A stretch of DNA of 64,000 nucleotides, from NCBI GenBank assembly GCA_964242305.1, contig CAXTBB010000006.1:74593-138592 (forward strand), read 5' to 3'. Within the stretch, counting starts at the first letter, position 1. Each line of letters opens with the position of its first letter. Below, piece by piece: positions 7,760-16,527 of the stretch. The notes under the pieces were generated by a model. The model saw only the letters and a list, made by a program, of their open reading frames with translations. It was not told the DNA's origin and ran no database searches. The position numbers and the translations under genes were made by a program. Source of the stretch: DATLGB01 sp964242305. GTDB lineage: Bacteria > Actinomycetota > Thermoleophilia > Solirubrobacterales > Solirubrobacteraceae.

Positions 7760-9526
7760 GTGCTCGACCACCGTGTCTACCGCGCCGCGTTCCTGCCCGC
7801 TCTGGTGGCGGTGTTCGTCCTGGCGTTCTCGCTGACCGATCCGCCCAAGGCGAAGACGACGCGCCTGGCCCCGCTCGCCTTCGACGGCCCGCGCGCGTTC
7901 AAGACGATGGAGGACCTGGCCCAGCGCTTCCCCCACCGCCGCCCCGGCGGCACGGACGACGCCGGGCTGGCCGACCACGTCGCCGCCGAGTTCGCGCGCA
8001 CCGGCTTCGCCAAGTCCAGCGGCGTGGATCGCGTGTCCCACGACGCGCGCACGATCGACGGGACGGCCACGCTGGAGACGGTGTCGGCCACGCGCGAGGG
8101 CCTGTCCGACCACACCATCGTGATCGTCGCGCACCGCGACGCGGCCGGGTCGCCGGCGACCGCGGAGCTCAGCGGGACCGTGGCGCTGCTCGAGCTGGCG
8201 CGGCTGTTCGCCGACCGTGACCTGGCCAAGACGATCGTGCTGGCCTCCGTGAGCGGCGGCAGCGGGGGGTTCGCGGGTGCGCGCGACGCCGTCGACGCCG
8301 TCTCCGGTCCCGTCGACGCCGTCTTCGTGCTGGGGGACCTGGCCTCGACGCGGCTGCGGCGGCCGTTCGTGGTGCCGTGGCGGACGGGTCCGGGCCCGGA
8401 GCCGCTGGCGCTCGAGCGCACCGCCCAGTCCTCGCTGCGCACGGAGATCGACACCGATCCCGGAAGCAACCGCGCCGTGGTCCAGGTGCTGCGCCGGGCG
8501 CTTCCCCTGAGCCTCTCCGAGCAGGGCCCGCTCGGCGGGGCGGTGCTGATCTCCGCGAGCTCGGAGCGCCGGCCCGCGGCTGACGCCGCCGTCAGCCCCA
8601 GTCGCGTGCGCCGCTTCGGGCGCGGGGTCCTGCGCACCCTGTACGCGACGCTCGACGCCGGCGGGCGCGACCCGTTCCCGCGGACGGACGGCATCGTGGT
8701 CGCCAAGCGGCTGATCCCGACCTGGTCGATCCGCCTGCTGGTGCTCGCCCTGCTCGCTCCCGCGCTGCTGACCGCGTTCGACGGGTTCTTCCGCGCGCGC
8801 CGCCGTGGCGCGTCGATGGGGACGTGGACGCTGTGGGCGATCGGGTTCGCGGTCCCAGTCCTGCTCGCCTGGGGCTGGGCGCGGCTGCTGGGGGTGATCG
8901 GTGCCGTCGAGGTGGTCGGCGCGCCGGACGTGGTGGGCGTGGGCGACGTCGGCGCGGCGGCGTGGGCGTGCGTCGCCTCCACCGTTCTCGTGGCCGCCGC
9001 CGCAGCGATCTGGCTGCGGCCGCGGCTGACCGCGATGCGCGGCGCGAAGCTGGCCGGCGGAGGCGCCGCGGCCGCCGCGGGGCTGATGCTGGCCGTGCTG
9101 GTCCTGATCGTCTGGACCGTCAATCCATACGCTGCAGCTGTGCTGTTGCCGGCCGCCCACGCCTGGCTGCTGATCGCCTCGCCCGGGGAGCGCCTGCGTC
9201 GGCGCGCCGCGACCGTCGCGCTGCTGGCCGGGCTCGCCGTGCCCGCGCTGCTCGTCCTCTACTACCTGACCGCCTGGGGCGTGTCCCCGCTCGGCGCGGT
9301 GTGGACGGCGTTCGGCCTGGCCGCGGGCGGCGTGCTCGGCCTCGGGGCGGCGCTGACGGTGGCCGGGTACCTGGCCGCGCTCGGCGCGACGGTCGCCATC
9401 CTCCGGGTCCGGCGCGGACTTGCCGATACCTCGGAGGGTGACGCCGATCGCCTGGTCACGCGCGGCCCGCGCAGTTACGCCGGGCCGGGATCGCTGGGTG
9501 GGACCGAATCGGCGCTGAGACGATGA
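7760..9526 (+). CDS. Membrane protein with degenerate M28-peptidase-like domain
   Basis: 588 residues from GTG 7760, preceded by AGGAT/AGGGA. A single N-terminal helix is followed by about 280 residues resembling the M28 aminopeptidase fold (VIVAHRDAAG, then LSGTVALLELARL). The bridging Asp-Asn of the family is replaced by Ala-Glu and the catalytic Glu pair by Ser-Gly (SVSGGSGGF), so peptidase activity is doubtful. The C-terminal half carries about seven or eight transmembrane helices (from residue 315). The stop overlaps the sortase start by 4 nt (ATGA), so the two products are probably made together. Substrate unknown. Confidence 0.75.
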   Translation: MLDHRVYRAAFLPALVAVFVLAFSLTDPPKAKTTRLAPLAFDGPRAFKTMEDLAQRFPHRRPGGTDDAGLADHVAAEFARTGFAKSSGVDRVSHDARTIDGTATLETVSATREGLSDHTIVIVAHRDAAGSPATAELSGTVALLELARLFADRDLAKTIVLASVSGGSGGFAGARDAVDAVSGPVDAVFVLGDLASTRLRRPFVVPWRTGPGPEPLALERTAQSSLRTEIDTDPGSNRAVVQVLRRALPLSLSEQGPLGGAVLISASSERRPAADAAVSPSRVRRFGRGVLRTLYATLDAGGRDPFPRTDGIVVAKRLIPTWSIRLLVLALLAPALLTAFDGFFRARRRGASMGTWTLWAIGFAVPVLLAWGWARLLGVIGAVEVVGAPDVVGVGDVGAAAWACVASTVLVAAAAAIWLRPRLTAMRGAKLAGGGAAAAAGLMLAVLVLIVWTVNPYAAAVLLPAAHAWLLIASPGERLRRRAATVALLAGLAVPALLVLYYLTAWGVSPLGAVWTAFGLAAGGVLGLGAALTVAGYLAALGATVAILRVRRGLADTSEGDADRLVTRGPRSYAGPGSLGGTESALRR

Positions 9527-10269
9527 GCACGCTCCAGGAACGCATGACGCCGCGGCCGCGGCAGGACCCACCGCCCAAGCGCCGGCGGCGCGGCGGGCTG
9601 CTGCACGCGCTGTCGACGGTCCTGATCGTCTCCGGCGTGCTGCTGCTGGCCGACGCCGGCCTGACCGTCGTCTGGCAGGAGCCGCTGTCGGCGGTCTACA
9701 ACCACTTCGAGCAGTCCAAGCTCTCCGGTCAGCTGAAGGACGACACCACCAAGCTCGCCCCGACGCTGATCGAGAAGCGCGCGCTGAAGACGCTGCCGGA
9801 CGCCAAGAGCCGCATCGCCTTCGCCGCGCGCGCGCTGGACCGCAAGATCAAGCTGGGCCAGCCCATCGGCCGCATCCGCATCAAGAAGATCGGGCTCGAC
9901 AAGGTGGTCGTCCAGGGGACGACGCACGACATCCTCCCCAAGGGGCCGGGGCACTACCCGGCGCAGCCCCTGCCCGGCGCGCCCGGGACCGTCGCCTTCG
10001 CCGGGCACCGCACGACCTACGGCGCGCCGTTCCGCAAGGTCGACAAGCTCCGCAAGGGCGACCTGATCACGCTGGAGATGCCCTACGCGAAGGTCACCTA
10101 CGCCGTCGAGCGGCTGCGCATCGTCCTACCGACGGACACCTGGGTGACCGCCCGCCGCAGCTACAACCGCCTCGTCCTGACCGCCTGCCACCCGCTCTAC
10201 TCGGCGGCGCGGCGCATCGTCGTCTTCGCCCGGCAGGTCAAGGCCGTGCCGGCCCGCTCCCTGTCTTAG
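9523..10269 (+). CDS. Class E sortase
   Basis: 248 residues. A basic, proline-rich cytoplasmic N terminus is followed by one transmembrane helix (about 28-52) and the sortase domain. His162 in GHRTTYGAPF, Cys222 in LTACHPLYSA and the following Arg230/231 match the catalytic triad, and the ACHPxYSA context is typical of class E. Class E enzymes attach proteins to the actinobacterial cell wall. No LPxTG- or LAxTG-type substrate is seen in the window. The start overlaps the upstream membrane gene (ATGA); the stop overlaps the convergent SnoaL-like gene. Confidence 0.92.
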   Translation: MSTLQERMTPRPRQDPPPKRRRRGGLLHALSTVLIVSGVLLLADAGLTVVWQEPLSAVYNHFEQSKLSGQLKDDTTKLAPTLIEKRALKTLPDAKSRIAFAARALDRKIKLGQPIGRIRIKKIGLDKVVVQGTTHDILPKGPGHYPAQPLPGAPGTVAFAGHRTTYGAPFRKVDKLRKGDLITLEMPYAKVTYAVERLRIVLPTDTWVTARRSYNRLVLTACHPLYSAARRIVVFARQVKAVPARSLS

Positions 10270-10685
10270 CCGAGCAGCCCGAGCTGGCGCAGGATGGAGA
10301 CCGAGTCCGAGTAGACGTCCTTGCGCGCCACCCGGCCGTCGGTGAACGGGATGACGTCCATGCCGTCCCAGCTGATCGTCCGGCCCGTCGGCTCCGCGAC
10401 CAGGTCGCCGCGGCGCATGACGTTCGCGTGCGTCGCGGTCGCGGTCCACTCCTGGACGACCAGGTCCTCGCGCACATAGAGGCGCCGGGTCGCGAACGCG
10501 ATGTCGGGCCAGGTCGCGAAGATCGCCCCGATGTGATCGCGCACCTCGGCGCCGGTGGCCGACTCCCCGGCCGTGTGGTTGTGGAAGACCATGTCCGGCG
10601 CGTGCAGGGCCATGATCGCGTCGAGGTCGTGGGCGTTCCAGGCCGCGTTGTACGCGCCGATGGTCGCCTCGAGATCGGCGCTCAC
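10266..10685 (-). CDS. SnoaL-like / NTF2-fold protein
   Basis: 139 residues from GTG 10685, chosen because it overlaps the cupin stop by 4 nt (GTGA); a GTG at 10691 is possible. The start ADLEATIGAYNAAWNAHDLDAI and the later hydrophobic strands match the cone-shaped NTF2/SnoaL fold of polyketide cyclases and many unassigned ester or ketoacid-binding proteins. His and Asp residues in the pocket (HNHTAGE, WDGMD) are present. The exact substrate cannot be read from sequence. It is probably co-translated with the upstream cupin. Confidence 0.8.
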   Translation of the reverse strand: MSADLEATIGAYNAAWNAHDLDAIMALHAPDMVFHNHTAGESATGAEVRDHIGAIFATWPDIAFATRRLYVREDLVVQEWTATATHANVMRRGDLVAEPTGRTISWDGMDVIPFTDGRVARKDVYSDSVSILRQLGLLG

Positions 10686-11047
10686 GCCCACGCCATCGGC
10701 TCGTAGCCACTCGTCCGCGGCGCCGACACGATCAGCACGGTGGCCGCGTCGTCGCCGTCGTTGCGCACCGTCCGGCGTGGCGCCGGATCCAGCCGCGCGA
10801 ACGTACCCGCCGGGGCGGGGTGGTCGGTCCCGTCGATCACGAGCGTGGGCGCCCCGGAGACGACGAAGAAGATCTCCTCCTGGTCGCGATCGGTCTCGTC
10901 GTGCTCGGGGATCTGGCTCCCCGGTGCGATCTCGACGAGGTTGATCCCGAAGGAGCGGCAGCCCAGCGTGCGCCGGACGAGGGCCCAGTCTCCTGTGCGT
11001 TCCAGGTCGTCACGGTGGGCGATGGTGAAGGGCGCGTTGTCAGCCAT
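10682..11047 (-). CDS. Small cupin-fold protein
   Basis: 121 residues from ATG 11047, preceded by GAGAGG. The cupin core shows motif 1 (IPEHDETDRDQEEIFFVVSG with His, Glu and Glu as likely metal ligands) and a second motif (PAGTFARLDP) in which the usual His is not obvious. A single small cupin domain fits a metal-dependent isomerase or dioxygenase or a simple sugar-binding protein. It is divergent from the microprotein gene and coupled to the SnoaL-like gene downstream. Function not assignable. Confidence 0.8.
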   Translation of the reverse strand: MADNAPFTIAHRDDLERTGDWALVRRTLGCRSFGINLVEIAPGSQIPEHDETDRDQEEIFFVVSGAPTLVIDGTDHPAPAGTFARLDPAPRRTVRNDGDDAATVLIVSAPRTSGYEPMAWA

Positions 11048-11117
11048 CTGACCTCTCGGGCGGGACGCTACCAGGGGCGGCGGGCAGCGTCCATTCCCGA
11101 CGTGCCGAGGGTGCAAA

Positions 11118-11159
11118 CGGGGTGTTGCCCCGATCGGCTATCGGTCGATCCGGACCGAT
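11118..11159 (+). promoter_or_regulatory. Two hairpins and a repeated ATCGGTC motif upstream of a microprotein gene
   Basis: The 223-nt space between the divergent cupin start (11047) and the microprotein start (11271) holds CGGGG/CCCCG (11118-11132) and a perfect 7-bp inverted repeat ATCGGTC/GACCGAT (11140-11159). A third ATCGGTC occurs at 11242. These could be operator sites or leader structures. No convincing -35/-10 pair was found. Confidence 0.35.
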
Positions 11160-11270
11160 CAGCATCATGTGACCATCAGCACCCGTCGATATCACCAGCA
11201 ACGCAGGACCCGGGCCACTCGCCCTGGCAGGGGGACGAGAGATCGGTCCAAGACCATCAAGGGAACCCCT

Positions 11271-11363
11271 ATGGGAGAGATCACCGTGAACAACTACGTC
11301 GTGAATCCGGACGCCGTCGCCGACGCGATCGTCAAGCGCCTGCTGGCGGGCAACCGCAAGTAG
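11271..11363 (+). CDS. 30-residue microprotein, FlgM-like motif
   Basis: The product has 30 residues: MGEITVNNYV at the start, then VNPDAVADAIVKRL and a basic end. AAGGGAA sits at a good ribosome-binding distance before ATG 11271. The predicted amphipathic helix resembles the DPxxVAxAIxxRL segment of FlgM-type anti-sigma factors, but the similarity is too short to prove homology. The gene stands alone, is tail-to-tail with thiL with 1 nt between stops, and has a long structured upstream region. It could be a regulator or peptide signal; this is inference. Confidence 0.45.
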   Translation: MGEITVNNYVVNPDAVADAIVKRLLAGNRK

Positions 11364-11364
11364 G

Positions 11365-12225
11365 TCACAACGTGTGCTCGTGGCCGCGCCAGTCCGCGCC
11401 GCCGCCACGGAGCTCGAGGTCGGCCGCGCCCTCCGTGACCGAGCCGATCCAGGTGAGCAGGTGGTCGACCCCGGCACAGCGCTCGGGGGGGACACAGGCG
11501 AGCAGCTCGTAGTCCTCCCCGCCCGTGGCGGCCTGCTCGAGCGTGGCGCCGTCGGCGACCGGGAGCCGGTCCGCCTCGATCACCAGCCGGACGCCGGACG
11601 CGTCCGCCACGTGCCGGGCGTCCGTGGCCAGCCCGTCGGAGAGGTCGATCAGCGCCGTCGCGCAGCGCAGCGCGAGCCCCTCGCGCAGCCGCGGTCGCGG
11701 ACGCATCAGCGGGCCGTCGCCGCGGGCCAGGCTGGCCGCCGAGGCGCCCAGCGCACCGGTGACGCCGATGCGGTCGCCGGGCCGGGCGCCGTCGCGCCCC
11801 ACGACGGCGTCAGCCGACGGCGCCCAGCCGACCACGGTCACCGCCACCGTCAGCACGGGGCCGGCGGCGAGGTCGCCGCCGGCGATGGTGACGCCGCACT
11901 CCCCGGCCAGCGCCTGCGCCCCGCGGTGCAGCGCCACCAGGTCCGTGTCCGCAGGGGCGACGACGGCGAGGTAGGCCTCGCCCGCCTCGGCGCCCATCGC
12001 GGCGACGTCTGACAGGGCGCCGGCGAGGGCCCGCCAGCCGACGTCCTCCGGCGTGGTGCGGGCGAGCAGGAAGTGCGTGCCGTCCACCATCACGTCGACG
12101 GAGGTGACCGCCACGCCGTCCGCGCGCACCACCGCGCAGTCGTCGCCCAGCCAGCGCACGACGCGCGAGTCCGCCGGCCGCTCGAGCACGCCGGCGATGG
12201 CGGCGATCAGCGCGCGCTCGCTCAC
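11365..12225 (-). CDS. thiL: Thiamine-monophosphate kinase
   Basis: 286 residues. The PurM/ThiL fold is recognised by WLGDDCAVV, TSVDVMVDGTHF, the ALSDVAAMGA motif and GGDLAAGP in the N-terminal half, and by LIDLSDGLATDARHV plus GGEDYELL in the C-terminal half. ThiL phosphorylates thiamine monophosphate to thiamine diphosphate with ATP, the last step of the pathway. The gene follows the penicillin-binding protein gene by 36 nt on the same strand. No other thi gene is in the window. Confidence 0.95.
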   Translation of the reverse strand: MSERALIAAIAGVLERPADSRVVRWLGDDCAVVRADGVAVTSVDVMVDGTHFLLARTTPEDVGWRALAGALSDVAAMGAEAGEAYLAVVAPADTDLVALHRGAQALAGECGVTIAGGDLAAGPVLTVAVTVVGWAPSADAVVGRDGARPGDRIGVTGALGASAASLARGDGPLMRPRPRLREGLALRCATALIDLSDGLATDARHVADASGVRLVIEADRLPVADGATLEQAATGGEDYELLACVPPERCAGVDHLLTWIGSVTEGAADLELRGGGADWRGHEHTL

Positions 12226-12261
12226 GTCATCGCGCAGCGGGCGGACGCGGCGCGCCGCGCG

Positions 12262-14409
12262 TCACGGCGACGGTTCGGGCTGCGGCGTGGACTCGTAGAG
12301 GTCCGGGTCGTACGCGTTGCTGCCGCCCGTGCCGTTGTCGGTCTTGCCGGTGTCCGGCGTGGTGGGCGTGGTCGGCGCCGTGGTGGCCTCGGGGCCGACG
12401 GTCGCGTACGGGTTGGTCGGGTCGTAGGTCCCCGAGCGCGACGGCGCGCCGCCGCCGGAGGCGTACTTGCCGTAGAACCGCGTGAAGGTGGCCGGATGCG
12501 TGGGCGGCGGGAAGGCGCCGCAGAAGCCGCCCATGGCCTGCTTGGTGTAGTCGCCCCAGATCTCCGCGGGGAAGGTCGGGCCCGACACGGCGCTGCCGTG
12601 GTACTCGGACAGCATGTGCACGCTCGAGTCCGGATACCCGACCCAGACGGCGGTGGACAGGCGCGGGGTGAAGCCGACGAACCAGCCGTCGGTGAAGTCG
12701 GACGTCGTGCCGGTCTTGCCCGCCGCCGGGCAGCCCGTCGCGGCGTGCGTGCCCGTGCCCTCCTTGATGTTGTCCTCGAGGATCTTGGTGGCCTCGGAGG
12801 TGACGCCGTCCGAGAAGCGCCGCTCGGAGCGGGGGCGCAGCTTGCGCGGCAGCTGGTCGCCGGTCAGGACGCGGCCGTCGCGCGTCTTGATCTTCCTGAT
12901 GGCGACCGCCTTGTGCCACACGCCGCCGGACGCGATCGTCGCGTACGCGTCCGCCATCTCGAGCGGGGAGACGCCGATGGTGAGCCCGCCCAGCGCCTCG
13001 GCCGGGTACGCGTCCAGGTGGGTCGTGATGCCCATCTTGTAGGCGGTGTCCCTGACGTTCTCGGGACCGAGGTCGAGCGCCATCTGCATGTAGACGGTGT
13101 TGTCGGACTCGATCGTCGCGTGATGGATGTTCATCGAGCAGTTGCAGCTCGTGTTCTCGAAGGTGTGCGTCTCGATGTGCCCGTAGGTCGGGTCGTCGAT
13201 GTTGAGCGTGTGCGACGTGTAGTAGGTCGTGTCCGGGTCCACGCCGCGGTCGAGCGCGGTCATGAGCACCATCGTCTTGAAGGAGGAGCCCGGCTGCCGG
13301 TGCCCCTGGGCGGCCAGGTTGAACTTCGACTTCCCGTAGTCGCCCGACGACGCCATCGTGAGGATCTGGCCGTTGCTCGGGTCGATGGTCACGATCGCCG
13401 ACGACGGCCCGACTCCGGCCAGGTGGCTGGCGATCGCCGACCGCGCCTCCTCCTGCTTCTTGGGATCGATCGTCGTGTACACGCGCAGCCCGCCGCGGCG
13501 GACCTCACGCTGCGGGAACGCCTCGAAGAGCTGGTCCTTGACGTAGTCGAAGAAGTAGTCCTCGCGCCGGGCCTGGAAGTACCGCGACATGCTCAGGTTC
13601 AGGTGCGACGCCTTGGCCTCCTCGGCCTGGACGCGGGTGATCATGCCGTGCTTGGCCATCGCGTCGAGGACCTCGTTGCGGCGCGTCTTGGCCGCGGCCG
13701 CGTCACGCACGGGCGAGTACAGCGTCGGCGCCTGCGGCAGGCCGGCCAGCATCGCCGCCTGGGCGAGCGACAGGTTCCGCGGCGACGTGTTGAAGTAGGT
13801 CTTGGCCGCCGCCCACACGCCCAGCGCGCTCTGGCCGCCGTAGGTCCCGTAGTTGACCGTGTTGAGGTACTTGGTCAGGATCCAGCTCTTGGAGTGCTCG
13901 TCCTCGAGCTCCTCGGCGAGCTTGGCCTCGCGGATCTTGCGCTTGTAGGTCTTCTGCGTCGAGCCGTAGAGCGTGCGGACCAGCTGCATGGTCAGCGTCG
14001 AGCCGCCCTGCAGCTTCTGGCCCGAGCTGACGTTCTTGAACGCCGCGCGGATCAGGCCCACGTAGTCGACGCCCTTGTGCTTGTAGAAGCGGGCGTCCTC
14101 GATGGCCACCGTGGCGTCCTTGAGGCTCTGCGGGATCTGCTCGCTGGGGATCTCCTTGCGCAGGTCGCGCGCCTGGATGACGCCCAGCTTGTGCCCGTTG
14201 CGGTCCAGGACGAGCGAGAAGCCGCCGGGGTCGCGCGGCTTCAGCGAATCCAGCGGCGGCGCGGAGGACGCGATGGAGACGATGTAGCCGACCGCGGACA
14301 GCCCGGCGATGCCGGCCACCGCCAGCAGGACGCCGACCCCGAGCAGGATCTTGTTGCGCGGCTTGGTGCGGCGGGCGCGCGCCCGGCGGGTACGTTGCGA
14401 GCGGCTCAT
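12262..14409 (-). CDS. Class A penicillin-binding protein (transglycosylase/transpeptidase)
   Basis: 715 residues from ATG 14409. A basic N terminus and one membrane anchor (about 21-43) precede the GT51 domain, with catalytic Glu104 in AIEDARFYKHKG and GGSTLTMQLVR. The transpeptidase domain carries S375-SFK, S435-DN and K565-TGT, the complete active-site set. A Thr/Pro/Ser-rich tail of about 60 residues ends the protein. It polymerises and cross-links peptidoglycan outside the membrane. Cys421, Cys424 and Cys560 near the active site are unusual for this class. It is first of a two-gene run with thiL. Confidence 0.96.
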   Translation of the reverse strand: MSRSQRTRRARARRTKPRNKILLGVGVLLAVAGIAGLSAVGYIVSIASSAPPLDSLKPRDPGGFSLVLDRNGHKLGVIQARDLRKEIPSEQIPQSLKDATVAIEDARFYKHKGVDYVGLIRAAFKNVSSGQKLQGGSTLTMQLVRTLYGSTQKTYKRKIREAKLAEELEDEHSKSWILTKYLNTVNYGTYGGQSALGVWAAAKTYFNTSPRNLSLAQAAMLAGLPQAPTLYSPVRDAAAAKTRRNEVLDAMAKHGMITRVQAEEAKASHLNLSMSRYFQARREDYFFDYVKDQLFEAFPQREVRRGGLRVYTTIDPKKQEEARSAIASHLAGVGPSSAIVTIDPSNGQILTMASSGDYGKSKFNLAAQGHRQPGSSFKTMVLMTALDRGVDPDTTYYTSHTLNIDDPTYGHIETHTFENTSCNCSMNIHHATIESDNTVYMQMALDLGPENVRDTAYKMGITTHLDAYPAEALGGLTIGVSPLEMADAYATIASGGVWHKAVAIRKIKTRDGRVLTGDQLPRKLRPRSERRFSDGVTSEATKILEDNIKEGTGTHAATGCPAAGKTGTTSDFTDGWFVGFTPRLSTAVWVGYPDSSVHMLSEYHGSAVSGPTFPAEIWGDYTKQAMGGFCGAFPPPTHPATFTRFYGKYASGGGAPSRSGTYDPTNPYATVGPEATTAPTTPTTPDTGKTDNGTGGSNAYDPDLYESTPQPEPSP

Positions 14410-14428
14410 GCGACTGACCCAGGGTAGT

Positions 14429-15145
14429 TCAGGATCGGGGCAGCGATCCCTGCTCGTGCAAGGCTGCGAGCGCCCTCGCGCGCAGGTCGTTCGAGCGTGC
14501 GGCGCGCTCGCCGACGGGGGCCAGACCGTCACGCACGACGAGCCGGATGCCCTCCGGCGTGGCCTCGACCGCGGCGGCGTCCGCGAACAGCGCGAGCGCC
14601 GCGGCGACGTCGGCGTCCGGCGCGATCCACACGTCCGCCTCCACCGCCAGCCGGTCCTCGCCGAGCGTGTCGTTGCGCAGGACGCCGGCGGCCAGCTTCT
14701 CGTTGGGGATGGCGATGCGCTCGCCGCCGATGCCGCGCACGAACGTGTAGGAGAGCGAGACGTCCTCGACCGTGCCGACGATCTCGTCGAACACGATGCG
14801 GTCGCCGAGGCGCAGCGGCTGGGTGACGGCCAGCATCAGCCCGGCGACGACGTTGGCGAGCGTCTGGCGCGCGGCGAAGCCGACCACGGCGGCGGCGATC
14901 GCGCTCGAGGTCAGCAGCGCGCGGCTGACGGAGCGGACCGCGTCGAACTTCGACAGCGCGATGGCGATGCCGACCGTCAGGACGAGCGCGTAGGCGAAGC
15001 GCTCGACCAGCCGCAGCCGCGTCTCGGCCTCCGGCGGCAGGCCGACGTGGCGGCGGGCGAAGGCGAAGCGCAGGACGGCGACGATCGCCACGGCGACGCC
15101 GATGGCGACGGCCGCACCGACCCAGCTGTCAGTGTCAGCGCTCAT
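14429..15145 (-). CDS. MscS-family mechanosensitive channel
   Basis: 238 residues from ATG 15145. Three transmembrane helices are followed by the pore helix and the MscS beta domain (LRLGDRIVFDEIVGTVEDVSL, IAIPNEKLAAG). Gly/Ala spacing in the third helix (AAVVGFAARQTLANVVAG) fits the MscS gate. Such small channels release ions and osmolytes upon membrane tension. The start region overlaps that of the divergent HAD gene, so the two genes share a promoter region located partly within coding DNA. Confidence 0.92.
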   Translation of the reverse strand: MSADTDSWVGAAVAIGVAVAIVAVLRFAFARRHVGLPPEAETRLRLVERFAYALVLTVGIAIALSKFDAVRSVSRALLTSSAIAAAVVGFAARQTLANVVAGLMLAVTQPLRLGDRIVFDEIVGTVEDVSLSYTFVRGIGGERIAIPNEKLAAGVLRNDTLGEDRLAVEADVWIAPDADVAAALALFADAAAVEATPEGIRLVVRDGLAPVGERAARSNDLRARALAALHEQGSLPRS

Positions 15146-15734
15146 TCCCGCCGCCGAACCTAGAGCCCTTCTCCTCGATTGCCTCGGGACGCTCGTGCAG
15201 CTCGAGCCGCCGGCGCCGCGCCTGGCCGCCGCACTCGGCATCTCCCCCGACGACGCCGACCGCCGCATGCGCGACGAGATCGCCTTCTACCGCGCCCACA
15301 TGCACACGGCCGTTGACGCGGCCTCGCTGGCGGCGCTGCGGCAGCACTGCGCCGCGCTGGTCGGGTGCGACGTCCCCACGCTGCTGGACGCGCTCGTCTT
15401 CACCCCCTACCCGGACGTCGTGCCGGCGCTCACGCGCTGGCGCGGGCGGGGAATCCGGCTCGTCGTCGTCTCCAACTGGGACGTGTCCCTGCACGAGGTG
15501 CTCGAGCGCACCGGCCTGGCGCCGCTCCTCGACGGGGCGGTCAGCTCGGCCGAGGCCGGCGCCGCCAAGCCGGACCCGGAGCCGCTGCGGCGCGCGCTGG
15601 CGCTGGCCGGCACGGACGAGGCGTGGCTGGTCGGCGACGACCTCGCGGCCGACGCGGGCGCCGCCCGCGCGGCCGGCCTCCCGTTCGTCCACGTCGACCG
15701 GCCGCGAACGGACCTCTCCGCCGTCCTACCTTGA
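15132..15734 (+). CDS. HAD-superfamily hydrolase
   Basis: About 200 residues from GTG 15132 (ATG 15102 is an in-frame alternative); either start overlaps the 5' end of the divergent mscS. Motif I is LLLDCLGTL with the nucleophile Asp but Cys in place of the usual residue before the second position. Motif II is VVSNWD, motif III is AKPDPEPLRRAL and motif IV is LVGDDLAADAGAARAAG. The cap is helical, like haloacid dehalogenase or phosphoglycolate phosphatase relatives. Substrate unknown; a small phosphate ester is likely. Only 7 nt separate it from the CPBP protease gene. Confidence 0.88.
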   Translation: MSALIPAAEPRALLLDCLGTLVQLEPPAPRLAAALGISPDDADRRMRDEIAFYRAHMHTAVDAASLAALRQHCAALVGCDVPTLLDALVFTPYPDVVPALTRWRGRGIRLVVVSNWDVSLHEVLERTGLAPLLDGAVSSAEAGAAKPDPEPLRRALALAGTDEAWLVGDDLAADAGAARAAGLPFVHVDRPRTDLSAVLP

Positions 15735-15741
15735 GTAAGCG

Positions 15742-16527
15742 ATGAGCGTGCCGCCCCCTTCGACGGCGCCCACAGCGCCGCGCGGCTTCGAATGGTGGTC
15801 TCCGTTCGTCGCACTGCTGAGCGCCTACGGGGCCGCGATCGTCTTCGTCGCCATCCTGGCCGGGGCGACCGGCAACACGAACGGCGACCTCCCGCCCGCC
15901 ATCACCCTGATCGCCACCTTCGTCCAGGACGCGCTGCTGGTCGCGGCGACGATCGCGTTCGCGCGCCTCTCGGGGATCCGGGTCACGCCGGGGACGTTCG
16001 GCCTGCGCCGCGTCGACCCGAAGCGCGTCACGCTGATGGCCGGTGGCGCGTTCGTGGTCTTCTACGTCTTTCTGATCGCGTGGGCGCAGATCCAGCCCGA
16101 CGCCAAGGATGACCTGCTCGACGACCTCGGCGCCAAGACGTCGACGGTCGCGGCGATCGCCGTCGCGGTGCTGGTCTGCGTGGTCGCGCCGATCGTCGAA
16201 GAGCTGTTCTTCCGCGGCTTCCTGTTCCCGGCGCTGCAGCGCATCATGGGCTGGATCCCGGCGGCGCTGCTGGCGGGCGCGATCTTCGGCGGCGTCCATG
16301 CCGGCGGCACGCCTGCCATCTTCCTCGTCCCGCTCGCCGTCCTCGGCGTCCTGCTCTGCACGCTCTACCGGCGCACCGGCTCGCTGCTGCCCGGGATGGG
16401 GGTGCACGCCTTCAACAACGCGCTGACGCTCGGCGTCGGGTTGTCGTGGAGCGTCGCCGGCGTGCTGGCCGCGCTGGTCGTCGCCCCGCTGATCGTGCTC
16501 GCCATCGTCGCCCCCCTGTCCGAATGA
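15742..16527 (+). CDS. CPBP-family intramembrane protease
   Basis: 261 residues with about eight hydrophobic segments. The family motifs are present in order: EELFFRGFLFPAL (Glu-Glu and Arg), FGGVHAGG (His) and HAFNNALTL (His, Asn). These are the predicted glutamic intramembrane endopeptidase residues of the CPBP/Abi family. Known members process prenylated proteins or give bacteriocin immunity. The stop overlaps the transglutaminase start by 4 nt (ATGA), indicating translational coupling. A shared role in envelope protein processing is inference. Confidence 0.9.
   Translation: MSVPPPSTAPTAPRGFEWWSPFVALLSAYGAAIVFVAILAGATGNTNGDLPPAITLIATFVQDALLVAATIAFARLSGIRVTPGTFGLRRVDPKRVTLMAGGAFVVFYVFLIAWAQIQPDAKDDLLDDLGAKTSTVAAIAVAVLVCVVAPIVEELFFRGFLFPALQRIMGWIPAALLAGAIFGGVHAGGTPAIFLVPLAVLGVLLCTLYRRTGSLLPGMGVHAFNNALTLGVGLSWSVAGVLAALVVAPLIVLAIVAPLSE

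Noticed and set aside
6956..9526. An 856-codon frame reading backwards into the kinase and regulator genes
   Set aside because: The first about 268 codons are antisense to the response regulator and kinase; the conserved protein and ribosome-binding site place the start at 7760.
13010..14427. Long plus-strand open frames across the penicillin-binding protein gene
   Set aside because: GC-rich codon bias leaves the opposite strand open. The translated products are Arg/Val-rich without any known motif, while the minus strand has complete active-site motifs.
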